From assembly GCA_002728675.1 (NCBI GenBank), contig PBVL01000094.1:1-32362 (forward strand): a stretch of DNA of 32,362 nucleotides, given 5' to 3'. Source of the DNA: Gammaproteobacteria bacterium (GTDB lineage: Bacteria; Pseudomonadota; Gammaproteobacteria; Pseudomonadales; Azotimanducaceae). The notes below the pieces were generated by a model that did no database searches, had not been told where the DNA came from, and saw nothing but the letters and a program-made list of their open reading frames with translations. This document shows positions 1-8,334 of this stretch, piece after piece. Both the position numbers and the translations under genes were made by a program. How positions within the stretch are numbered: position 1 is the first letter of the stretch; each line of letters starts with the position of its first letter.

Positions 1-1034
1 CCTTCCCAGCCGAGTCCGCGGTTGCCCATGATTTCCACCATGAGTTCGTCTTTCTCCTGGTTCATCTTCGCCCAGGCGACTTTCATGATGCCGATGGCGG
101 GGGACGGTCCGTGCACGGCCGCCTCCTCGTTGAAGCGGTGCGCGGTGAGGCCAAAGGAATGGGCCAGCATCTTCTGGCGCGCGATCCGCTCGCGCAGGGC
201 GCCGTCGGCAAGCCTGCCGCCTTCCATGGGCAGATAGTCCCGGGCGGCGTCTTCCAGTTCGTAGCTCCGGGTGCCGGAGCCCCCCATGCCGGCGATGCCC
301 TGACGCTCGTGCAGCAACAGGTGCTTGCCGATTGACCAGCCCTTGTTGAGATCGCCGATCAGGTTTTCTTTCGGGATGACGACGTCGGTGAAGAACACCT
401 CGTTGAACGGTGACGCGCCGGAGATGAGCTGGATCGGCTTCACCTCGACGCCGGGCGACTTCATGTCGAGCGTCATGAAGCTGATCCCTTCGTACTTGCT
501 GCCCCGGTCGGTGCGGAACACGCCGTACATCCAGTCCGACTCCAATGCGCCCGACGTCCAGATCTTGGAACCGTTCAGGACGAAGTGATCACCTTTGTCT
601 TCGGCGAAACTCTGCAGGCTCGCGAGGTCCGAACCCGCGCCCGGCTCCGAGTAGCCCTGGCACCAGTGGATGTCGCCGCGGATGATCGGAGGCAGGTAAC
701 GCTGCTTCTGCTCCTCGGTTGCGATGTCGAGCAGCGTCGGCCCGAACATCATCACGCCGAAGCCGCCAATCGGGTTGAAGGCGCCGGCAGTGCGCATTTC
801 CTCGCGCAGCACGGCGGCTTCCTCGGGGGAGAGTCCGCCGCCGCCGTACTCGGCAGGCCAGTTTGGAGTGGACCAGCCTTTCTCCCCCAGCCGCTCCTGC
901 CAGAGCTTCATGTCGCCGTCGAATTTCGCACCGAAGCCGGCCGGGACGGGTGGCGGCTTGCCTTTCAGTGATGCGGGAAAGTTCTCAGCAAGCCACGTAC
1001 GCGCGGTCTCGCGGAAGGCGGTGAGGTCTGACAT
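1..1034 (-). CDS. Acyl-CoA dehydrogenase family protein, 3' end truncated by window edge
   Basis: My reverse-strand translation from ATG at 1034 reads MSDLTAFRETARTWLAENFPASLKG...WSTPNWPAEYGGGGLSPEEAAVL...WCQGYSEPGAGSDLASLQ...FVLNGSKIWTSGA, typical ACAD motifs. It stays open to coordinate 1, so it is missing from the ORF track. Confidence 0.93.
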   Translation of the reverse strand, partial: MSDLTAFRETARTWLAENFPASLKGKPPPVPAGFGAKFDGDMKLWQERLGEKGWSTPNWPAEYGGGGLSPEEAAVLREEMRTAGAFNPIGGFGVMMFGPTLLDIATEEQKQRYLPPIIRGDIHWCQGYSEPGAGSDLASLQSFAEDKGDHFVLNGSKIWTSGALESDWMYGVFRTDRGSKYEGISFMTLDMKSPGVEVKPIQLISGASPFNEVFFTDVVIPKENLIGDLNKGWSIGKHLLLHERQGIAGMGGSGTRSYELEDAARDYLPMEGGRLADGALRERIARQKMLAHSFGLTAHRFNEEAAVHGPSPAIGIMKVAWAKMNQEKDELMVEIMGNRGLGWE

Positions 1035-1132
1035 TTGGCGGTGCTCGTGAATCTCGGTTGCGCCGATGATATAGCGATCTGGCCCTCGTGTACGTAGGAT
1101 GGCGGGGTCAACGAAGAAAGAAGGGATGCAAG

Positions 1133-1564
1133 ATGATCGTAGGCCTCGACCACATCGGTGTGGTGGCACATTCAATCGACCAGGCGGTCGACGTACTGCA
1201 GAACCAGATGGGATTCCCGCTCGATCTGTCGCGTTCGCCGCTGCCTGATGGCGCGTACTTCGCGCCCGAGGGAACACACAACTATTTCTTCCAGGTCGGC
1301 GAGGGCGAGACGCAGATCGAGGTGCTCATCCCCGTGCTGGAAGAGAAGGGCACCTACAAGTACCTGCAGCGTTTCGGCGCCGGGCTCCATCACTGGGGCT
1401 ATGGCTGCGACGACGTGGAAGTCGAAGCAGCGCGCCTTTCGGCACAGGGCCTGCGCCGGATCGATCTGGGCGAGCCTCCGGGGAGCAAGGTCACGGCTGC
1501 CTTCTTCCACCCGAAAACAGCAAACGGCATTCTCACCGAGCTCGTGCCCGCGCGACCCCGCTGA
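1133..1564 (+). CDS. VOC (glyoxalase/methylmalonyl-CoA epimerase-like) family protein
   Basis: MIVGLDHIGVVAHSIDQAVDVLQNQMGFPLDL...GTHNYFFQVGEGETQIEVLIPV...GLHHWGYGCDDVE; internal ATG at 1133 preceded by a purine-rich gaaagaaggg RBS. Confidence 0.85.
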   Translation: MIVGLDHIGVVAHSIDQAVDVLQNQMGFPLDLSRSPLPDGAYFAPEGTHNYFFQVGEGETQIEVLIPVLEEKGTYKYLQRFGAGLHHWGYGCDDVEVEAARLSAQGLRRIDLGEPPGSKVTAAFFHPKTANGILTELVPARPR

Positions 1565-1589
1565 TACAGCGGCAAGCGCGGCACCGACG

Positions 1590-2363
1590 ATGCGGCAGGT
1601 CAGCGTCACGCGCTACGTGACGCCGCTCAAGGAGGGCGGCTCACTCCCGGCGATTGTCGAAGCGGACGATGACGGGCTCTACGTGCTGAAGTTTCGTGGC
1701 GCGAGACAGGGGGAACGCGCGCTCGTCGCGGAACTGATCGGCGGCGGGATCGCCCGGGCGCTCGGTTTGCGGATGCCGGAGATTGTCCTCGTCGACGTTG
1801 ATCCGGCGCTTGCGAGCACCGAACCGGATGCCGAGATTCAGGACCTGATCCGCGCCAGTGCGGGCATCAACCTTGGGCTGGATTACCTGCCCGGTTCGCT
1901 CGGCTTCGACCCGGTGGTTGCCGACCCGGATCCCGACCTCGCGTCCCGGATCGTCTGGCTGGATGCCTATCTCTGTAACGTCGACCGGACGGCCCGCAAT
2001 ACGAACCTGCTGACCTGGCACGGCGATACCTGGCTCATCGATCACGGCGCAGCGCTCTATTTCCACCACGGTGATGCACCGTTCGAGACGCGGGTTGCCG
2101 ACCCGTTTCCGCTCATTCGCGACCACGTGCCGTTGCCCTGCGCGACGAGTCTCGCGTCGGTCGCGCCGAAGCTCACTGAACGCCTCGATGCTGATCTGAT
2201 TCAAGCCATCTTGGCAGAGATTCCGGATGCCTGGCTGCAGCACCCTGCCTATGCGGACGCGGCGGGCACACGGGCCGGCTACGTTGAATTCCTGATCCGG
2301 CGGCTTGATGCGCCGCAGGCGTTCGTGCAGGAGGCGCTGGATGCCATCCCGGCACCTGTTTGA
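1590..2363 (+). CDS. HipA-like kinase family protein (HipA_2 type)
   Basis: MRQVSVTRYVTPLKEGGSLPAIVEADDDGLYVLKFRGARQGERALVAELIGGGIARALGL...WLDAYLCNVDRTARNTNLL...TWLIDHGAALYFHH; Lys in YVLKF, NxDR..RNTN and IDHG motifs as in HipA-like kinases. The longer track ORF (from 1158) overlaps the VOC gene. Confidence 0.82.
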   Translation: MRQVSVTRYVTPLKEGGSLPAIVEADDDGLYVLKFRGARQGERALVAELIGGGIARALGLRMPEIVLVDVDPALASTEPDAEIQDLIRASAGINLGLDYLPGSLGFDPVVADPDPDLASRIVWLDAYLCNVDRTARNTNLLTWHGDTWLIDHGAALYFHHGDAPFETRVADPFPLIRDHVPLPCATSLASVAPKLTERLDADLIQAILAEIPDAWLQHPAYADAAGTRAGYVEFLIRRLDAPQAFVQEALDAIPAPV

Positions 2364-2757
2364 ATACGCGGTGCTCCAGGTTGTGCCGAGGGTCGACCGG
2401 GACGAGCGCATCAACGTTGGGGTCATGCTCTGGAGCGCCGGCGCGGACTTTCTCGATGCGATGTGCGAGGTCGACGCGGGGAAACTCAGGGCGATCGATC
2501 CCGGGGCGGGTATTGGCGCGATTCAGGGACACCTCACGGCGCTGCAGGCTGAATGCCGGGGTGATCCGGGCAGCGGCCCGATTGGAGCATTGCCGAACCG
2601 CGAGCGTTTCCTCATGCTTGCCGCGCCCAGGAGTACAGTGATTCAGCCGTCACCGATCCACACCGGACTGTGCGGCGACCCCGCGGAGACGCTCACGGCA
2701 CTGTTCGGGCGCCTCGTAGCCACACCGGAGTTATCCCATGTCAGAACCGACGATTGA
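2341..2757 (+). CDS. DUF3037 domain-containing protein
   Basis: MPSRHLFEYAVLQVVPRVDRDERINVGVMLWSAGADFLDAMCEVDAGKL, characteristic DUF3037 N-terminus; start lies inside the end of the HipA-like gene. Confidence 0.78.
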   Translation: MPSRHLFEYAVLQVVPRVDRDERINVGVMLWSAGADFLDAMCEVDAGKLRAIDPGAGIGAIQGHLTALQAECRGDPGSGPIGALPNRERFLMLAAPRSTVIQPSPIHTGLCGDPAETLTALFGRLVATPELSHVRTDD

Positions 2758-3487
2758 TCCCAATCCCACAGTAGTTGCGCAGCTTGCACCGAAAGGACGG
2801 TTGCGCGCCGCGATCAACATGTCGAATTTTCTGCTGGTCGTCGGCAAGACGGACGAGGGGTTGCCGGTCGGCCCCTCGCCGGATGTTGCCGGCGAGATTG
2901 CGCGACGACTTGGCGTTGCACTCGAACTCGCGCCGTATCGGACACCCAGCGACATTGCGGCGGCGGCCGGCGCGGACGAATGGGACATAGCGAACATTGG
3001 CGCGGAGCCGCAGCGAGCCGCGGTGATTGACTTCACGGCCGCGTACTCGGAAATCGAGGCGACCTACCTCGTGCCGCCTGATTCGCCGATTCAGGACGTG
3101 TCCGAGGTCGACGTGTCCGGCAACATAATCTCTGTCGCCGCCGGTAGCGCGTACGGGCTGTGGCTCGAGAACAACGTGCAGCACGCGGATCTGAGGGCGA
3201 TCAAAGGCAACGCGTTCGAGCAGTTTGTCGAGGGTTCGATGGACGCGCTTGCCGGTCTGCGCAGCGGGCTCGTCCGGGACGTCGAGCGGCTGCCGGGATC
3301 GCGCATCCTGCCTGGGCAGTTCACCGCGGTGCAGCAGGCCGTGGGCGTGAACAAAGGAAACCCGGAAGCGCACGCGTGGCTCTCAGCCTTCGTCGAAGAG
3401 ATCAAGGCGAGCGGGTTCGTTGCGGGACTGATCGAGCGGCACGGGGTGACGGGTCAGCTGTCTGTCGCACCGGCTGCCGCTCGGTAA
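2738..3487 (+). CDS. Family 3 extracellular solute-binding-like protein (ABC transporter SBP fold), no signal peptide evident
   Basis: LAPKGRLRAAINMSNFLLVVGKTDEGLPVGPSPDVAGEIARRLGVALELAPYRTPSDIAAAAGADEWDIANIGAEPQRAAVIDFTAAYSEIEATYLVP, SBP_bac_3 pattern; N-terminus MSEPTIDPNPTVVAQL is not a signal peptide. Confidence 0.8.
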   Translation: MSEPTIDPNPTVVAQLAPKGRLRAAINMSNFLLVVGKTDEGLPVGPSPDVAGEIARRLGVALELAPYRTPSDIAAAAGADEWDIANIGAEPQRAAVIDFTAAYSEIEATYLVPPDSPIQDVSEVDVSGNIISVAAGSAYGLWLENNVQHADLRAIKGNAFEQFVEGSMDALAGLRSGLVRDVERLPGSRILPGQFTAVQQAVGVNKGNPEAHAWLSAFVEEIKASGFVAGLIERHGVTGQLSVAPAAAR

Positions 3488-3493
3488 TATCGG

Positions 3494-4227
3494 TCACACG
3501 GAGCGGCTGCGTCGCCAGCGCATGCCAAAGAGCGCGACTGCCAGCAGGGTGAGCATGCCCGGGGCCGGAATCGCCGCTAGGTTGTTGTTCACGATTCCTG
3601 CGTCGACGCTGTTGAGCGTGTAACCCGTCGGCAGATTGAAGACACCGACGTCCGCAAGACCGAGCGACGCCGAGCCGTTTTCGGCACCGCTCACAGAGTC
3701 CCTGAGGCGGAAGTCTCCGATATAGCCGAACGTCACCGGTGTATTGAGTTGAACGGTTGCATTCGACGTCAGCACGTTGCGGACGCCTGGGGTCGTGAAG
3801 CTGTCGCTGAACTCGTTGAGGCCGCCGTTGATCTTGGCCTGGACAATCATGCGCTCGTTGGTCGGGCCGCCGGATATCCAATCGGCGACGAGGTTGGCAG
3901 ACACCGAAATGAAGCCGTTGTCGGTTGGGTCCGACAGGTTGGTGAAGATCAGGTCGGTGAATGTGATGACGCCGCGCATGTCGACCGTAGCGGTCATTCC
4001 CCCGCCCGTCGCGGCCAGCCGGACATGGTCATCAGCGCCGGGGTCAGTTCGACGCGGCCACATGTACGCCCGGAGCCTGGTACGTCGTAGCAGTCGCTGA
4101 CGGTGTTCGTGCCGGTCGCGAAGACCTGGTTGAGTGGCGAGAGCTCGAGACTCGAGTCATAGATCGGCGCGGCGATTCCGGCGCATGCAACTGCGCTCAG
4201 GCAAACAGCGAATGCAAGTCGAAACAT
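3494..4227 (-). CDS. PEP-CTERM sorting-domain protein, apparently frameshifted (two ORFs: 3994-4227 N-part, 3494-4063 C-part)
   Basis: N-part has a signal peptide (MFRLAFAVCLSAVACAGIAAPIYDSS); C-part ends IPAPGMLTLLAVALFGMRWRRSRSV (PEP-CTERM-like anchor). Frame change near 4017-4020. Confidence 0.72.
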
Positions 4228-4280
4228 GGGTCATCTCCCTGAATGAGTGACCCCATGTTGGTCCTTAGCGCTGCGGTTCC

Positions 4281-4300
4281 GTCAGTACTTTAGTACCGAC
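4281..4300. promoter_or_regulatory. Dyad upstream of the PEP-CTERM gene, candidate operator
   Basis: GTCaGTACTttAGTACcGAC: 9-bp arms with one mismatch; flanked by a direct repeat TACCGAC-tt-TACCGAC. Confidence 0.35.
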
Positions 4301-4417
4301 TTTACCGACGCGCCATACACCCGATACACCCGAAAGTGCTGACGCACCCGGCCCCTCCCGCAGAGCGATCGGGCACCGGGCGGCAAACTACGGGTCCGAC
4401 CGAAGCCGGACTTTGGA

Positions 4418-6085
4418 CTATGCGCTCTGGTTGGAGCGCAGGACGCGACCCGCCCGCGCGCCGGTGTGTTCGTCGTCCCGCAGAATCACCTGCCCGTTGA
4501 CGAGTGTCGCGGCATAACCCGCGCCACGCTGGATGAGCCTGCTGTTGTCGTGGGGGAAGTCCCGCACCATCTGCGGAATACGTTCTTCGACCTTGTCGAG
4601 GTCGAGCACGTTCACGTCCGCGCGCTTGCCAACCGCGAGTTCGCCGCGATCGCCCAGTGCGAGTACCTTGGCCGCACGCTGCGTCATGCGCTGAATCGCC
4701 GACTCGATGGGAAGCTTGCCCGTGTCGCGTACCCAATGACTGAGGAAGAACGACGGCCAGCCGGAATCCATGATCTGGCCCACGTGCGCGCCCGCGTCGC
4801 CCAGCCCCGGCACGACCCAGTCGCGGTCCATCAGTTGCTCGACCGCGTCGAAATGCATGTTGAAGAACGGACGGTGGAAGGTGGCCTTGCCGTCAGTCTC
4901 CAACTGCATCCGCAGCCAGGTCTCGGCGGGATGTTCACCAGCGGCTTTGGCCATCGCGGTAAGGTTGTCTTCAGGGGGACGGGTGTACACGGGGCGTGCT
5001 CCGTCGCCCATCCAGCGCAAGCCGGCTGCGAACGTGTCGCTCTGCGGGTCGTTTTTCGCGTCGTCGATCAGTGCCTGCCGGAACTCATCGTTGCGGATTG
5101 CTGCGAGCCGTTCGTCCATGTCGACTTCACGCAGTTTGCTCCATGCGGGGAAAAAGATGTTGTTGCGGAGGGTCGATACGAAACCGCCGGGACGCGGCAC
5201 GGTGGTGCCGTAGATCTCGCAGCCCTGTTCGCGATACTTCTCCACGATGTGGTGCGGGTCGTCGAACCTGAAGGACTCGGTCTCGACCACGCTGAAGAGC
5301 ACGCGAAGTTTGCCATGGGTCGCTTCTTCGCCCAGGTACTCGAGGTCGGTCTCGATCGCGTCTTTCGAGTACCAGGGTACGGTCTGCATCAGCCCGTTCG
5401 CGGCGCCGACGGCGGCTGCGATTGCTTTCAGTTCCTTCAACTCGGCGTAGGTCCCGGGGATTGCCCTGCCGTCCGGAAGCCGATGTCCTGGGAGCCGGTT
5501 CGTCGAAAAGCCGATTGCACCGTCCCGAACGGAGTTGCCCGCGATCTCTGCGATCCGCGCAATCTCCTCGTCGGTCGGGTTCTCGTCGATGCCGCGCGCG
5601 CCCATCACGTAGTAGCGAATGGCGGCGTGCCCGACCATGCCGGTCACGTTGATGCCGGGGTCCAGTTTCTCGATCGAGTCGAGGTACTCGCCGTACGACT
5701 CCCAGTCCCACGGCAGTCCGGAGAGAATGGCCTCACGCGGGATGTCCTCCACAGTCTCCATCATCTCCGCGAGGAAGTTGCGATCCGCGGGTTTGCAGGG
5801 CGCAAAGGTCACGGCGCAGTTACCCATGAGCGCGGTCGTCACGCCATGCCAGGAGCTTGGGGTGAGCATCGGGTCCCAGCCGATCTGGGCGTCGAGGTGG
5901 GTGTGCAGGTCGATGAAACCCGGCGTGACGACTTTGCCGCGCGCGTCGATCTCCTGCTTTGCCCCGCCGTCAACCTTGCCAACCGCGACGATCGTGTCGC
6001 CGTCGATTGCGACGTCACCTTCAAAGGCCGTGCTGCCCGTCCCGTCGACGATGCTCCCGCCGCGGATGATCATGTCGTGCGCCAT
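4418..6085 (-). CDS. N-acyl-D-amino-acid deacylase family amidohydrolase
   Basis: MAHDMIIRGGSIVDGTGSTAFEGDVAIDGDTIVAVG...VVTPGFIDLHTHLDAQIGWDPMLTPSSWHGVTTALMGNCAVTFAPCKP...LGDAGAHVGQIMDSGWPSFFLSHWVRD; amidohydrolase_3/D-aminoacylase motifs. Start set at 6085, behind a GGAG motif. Confidence 0.88.
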   Translation of the reverse strand: MAHDMIIRGGSIVDGTGSTAFEGDVAIDGDTIVAVGKVDGGAKQEIDARGKVVTPGFIDLHTHLDAQIGWDPMLTPSSWHGVTTALMGNCAVTFAPCKPADRNFLAEMMETVEDIPREAILSGLPWDWESYGEYLDSIEKLDPGINVTGMVGHAAIRYYVMGARGIDENPTDEEIARIAEIAGNSVRDGAIGFSTNRLPGHRLPDGRAIPGTYAELKELKAIAAAVGAANGLMQTVPWYSKDAIETDLEYLGEEATHGKLRVLFSVVETESFRFDDPHHIVEKYREQGCEIYGTTVPRPGGFVSTLRNNIFFPAWSKLREVDMDERLAAIRNDEFRQALIDDAKNDPQSDTFAAGLRWMGDGARPVYTRPPEDNLTAMAKAAGEHPAETWLRMQLETDGKATFHRPFFNMHFDAVEQLMDRDWVVPGLGDAGAHVGQIMDSGWPSFFLSHWVRDTGKLPIESAIQRMTQRAAKVLALGDRGELAVGKRADVNVLDLDKVEERIPQMVRDFPHDNSRLIQRGAGYAATLVNGQVILRDDEHTGARAGRVLRSNQSA

Positions 6086-6158
6086 GCTGTGCTCCTCCAA
6101 TGCTTGTCTGCCGCCACTGTAGCGCGTCTGATCGCCGCGCGTCTTGTAGACTGCACCG

Positions 6159-7391
6159 ATGGCTGAAGCATCGAGCAACACACTGAACGTGAAGGCAGTC
6201 GGGCTGATTTCAGGTGCCCACCTGTACAGTCACTTCTACATTCTCCTGTTGCCGCCGCTGTTCCCTCTGCTCACCGGCGAACTCGACGTGGGTTTCACAG
6301 AACTGGGATTTGCCATCACGGTCTTCAGTCTGGTCACCGGCCTGACCCAGACGCCTGTCGGGTTCCTCGTCGATCGGGTGGGTGCGAGGCTCCTGCTCAT
6401 CGCGGCGCTCGTCGCCGAGTCGATCGCATTCATCGTCATTGCGATTGCCCCGAGCTATCCCATGCTGCTTGTCATGATGGGCCTGGCGGGCCTTGCGAAT
6501 GCCGTCTATCACCCCGCGGACTACTCGATCCTGAATGGTTCCGTCGGTGAGAAGCACATCGGGCGTGCGTTTTCGGTTCATACCGCGAGTGGCTTCTTCG
6601 GCGGCTTTCTCGCGCCCGCAATCGTGCTTCCGCTGACAACCGTGATCGGGTGGCAGTGGGCGGTGGGGCTCTCCGCTGCGACTGGTCTCGGCATGGCCCT
6701 GGTGCTCGTTGTGGGAGCGGGCGCGCTCCAGGATGCTGACAATCGCGATGAGGCCGACGGCGCCGCGGAGGGGCAAAGCGGGTTAGCCGTGCTCCTTTCC
6801 GTGCCGGTGCTCATGGGGTTGCTCTTCTATGTCGGAATTTCGACATCGGGACACGGCGTCAGCGACTTCAGCGTGTCCGCGCTGGGGGAGATGTACCCGG
6901 CTGCGCTCACCACCCTGGGTGGCGTCCTGCTCGCCTACCTCTTCGCCAATCCCGTGGGTGTCCTCGCCGGAGGCTGGATTGCTGACTCGATCAAGCGCCA
7001 CGATGTCTTTGCCGCCGCATGCTTCGTTGGCGTCGCGCTGCCGCTCTTCGCCATTGCGGGGCTTGATCTGCCCCTGATCGTGGTCGCCGCGGCGCTCTTT
7101 GTCGTTGGCTTTCTGAACGGGGTGGTCTCACCTTCACGGGACATGCTGATTCGCGCGATGACGCCGCCGGGCCAGATGGGCAAGGTGTTCGGCTTCGTAT
7201 CGACGGGCTTCAACATTGGCGGGATCATCGCCCCGCCCGCGTTCGGTTGGTTGCTCGACCAGGGCAGCCCGACAAGCGTTTATTGGGGCGCGGGACTCGT
7301 CGCCTTGCTGACTGTTCCGACCGTACTGGTGACCGGACTGCAGGGGCGTCGCGCGGCTACGCGCTGGGCCGCTGAAGACGCGCCTGCCTGA
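6159..7391 (+). CDS. MFS transporter
   Basis: About 12 hydrophobic segments; FLVDRVGARLLLIAALVAES, GLANAVYHPADYSILNGSVGEKHIGRAFSVHTASGFFGGFLAPAIVLPL. Confidence 0.9.
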   Translation: MAEASSNTLNVKAVGLISGAHLYSHFYILLLPPLFPLLTGELDVGFTELGFAITVFSLVTGLTQTPVGFLVDRVGARLLLIAALVAESIAFIVIAIAPSYPMLLVMMGLAGLANAVYHPADYSILNGSVGEKHIGRAFSVHTASGFFGGFLAPAIVLPLTTVIGWQWAVGLSAATGLGMALVLVVGAGALQDADNRDEADGAAEGQSGLAVLLSVPVLMGLLFYVGISTSGHGVSDFSVSALGEMYPAALTTLGGVLLAYLFANPVGVLAGGWIADSIKRHDVFAAACFVGVALPLFAIAGLDLPLIVVAAALFVVGFLNGVVSPSRDMLIRAMTPPGQMGKVFGFVSTGFNIGGIIAPPAFGWLLDQGSPTSVYWGAGLVALLTVPTVLVTGLQGRRAATRWAAEDAPA

Positions 7392-7410
7392 GGGTTTCCC
7401 CTGCCGCGCC

Positions 7411-8334
7411 TCAGAGGTACGCGCGGTACTGGGCAACCCAGTCGAAGCCCACTAGTTCGACGTACGCGTCCATCAGGCGCCGTGTGACCGGGCCGGGAAC
7501 GGGTCCCGGCGCATGGCCGACGGTTCGTGCGTTGAACGACTTCACGGGGGCAATGCACATGCTCGTGGAGGTCAGAAAGATCTCATTGGCGTTGGCCGCG
7601 TCGTGGAAGTCGAGGTCCTGTTCGCGATGCTCGATACCCAGCTGTGCGCACAGATCGAACACAACCTGCCGTGACACACCCGGGAGTACAAACTGTTCCC
7701 GCGGCGTCAGGCACACGCCGTCCCGGACGAGGAAGATGTTCGCGCCGAGGCCCTCAGCGAGATTCCCGTTGTGATCCAGCAGAATCGGGTATCCCGAGTC
7801 GGGCGGCAACGCCATGCCGGCCATGATCAGGTTGAGGTAGTTGTGGGTCTTGGCTCGTGGCGTGAGCGCATCGGGTGACGTGCGGCGGATCGGCGAGATC
7901 ACGACGTCGACCCCGTCCCCGTAGAAGGGTGCGCGTTCGGCGAGCGGCAGCGGGCGACATTCGACGATCAGGGTTGCGCCCGGCTGCTCCCACCCTTCGT
8001 CCCCGACGTCTGCGAGGCCCCGCGACACGCGTTGTGCGACCCAATAGTCGGTATCCGGACCGAGCAGGTGCGCGTTGCGCGCGAGCACCTCATGGCTGAT
8101 CGCGACCATCTCGTCCGGTGCAATGCCCGGTTCGATCTGCATCGCACGCAGGGAGTCGTAGAGTCGCCCGACGTGCTCTTCGATGCGGAAGATATCGCCG
8201 CCGAAGGTGCGGGTCATGTCGAAGACGGCGTCTCCGTACAGGAACCCCTTGTCGCGAAACGGCAGACGAATGTCGCCTTCGGGGAGATACTTACCGTTGT
8301 AATACGCAATGCGCGCGTTCTGCCCCGCCTTCAT
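7411..8334 (-). CDS. Aminotransferase class IV (branched-chain / D-amino-acid aminotransferase-like)
   Basis: MKAGQNARIAYYNGKYLPEGDIRLPFRDKGFLYGDAVFDMTRTF...RAKTHNYLNLIMAG...LLDHNGNLAEGLGANIFLVRDGVCLTP; start ATGA overlaps the upstream gene's stop. Confidence 0.88.
   Translation of the reverse strand: MKAGQNARIAYYNGKYLPEGDIRLPFRDKGFLYGDAVFDMTRTFGGDIFRIEEHVGRLYDSLRAMQIEPGIAPDEMVAISHEVLARNAHLLGPDTDYWVAQRVSRGLADVGDEGWEQPGATLIVECRPLPLAERAPFYGDGVDVVISPIRRTSPDALTPRAKTHNYLNLIMAGMALPPDSGYPILLDHNGNLAEGLGANIFLVRDGVCLTPREQFVLPGVSRQVVFDLCAQLGIEHREQDLDFHDAANANEIFLTSTSMCIAPVKSFNARTVGHAPGPVPGPVTRRLMDAYVELVGFDWVAQYRAYL

Noticed and set aside
1158-1589. N-terminal extension of the HipA-like ORF
   Set aside because: Overlaps the VOC gene out of frame and is Arg/Ser/Thr-rich; the kinase-like sequence begins at ATG 1590.
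2741-3373. 210-aa minus-strand ORF
   Set aside because: Antisense to the SBP-like gene, Arg-rich, no family resemblance.
3994-4063. Programmed ribosomal frameshifting or ATGA re-initiation in the PEP-CTERM gene
   Set aside because: A tga/atg overlap exists after GGGGG, but a simple 1-nt deletion explains the split and no classical slippery heptamer with downstream structure was identified.
4466-6166. 566-aa plus-strand ORF
   Set aside because: Shadow ORF antisense to the well-supported N-acyl-D-amino-acid deacylase; high GC produces long antisense frames and the product has no family motif.
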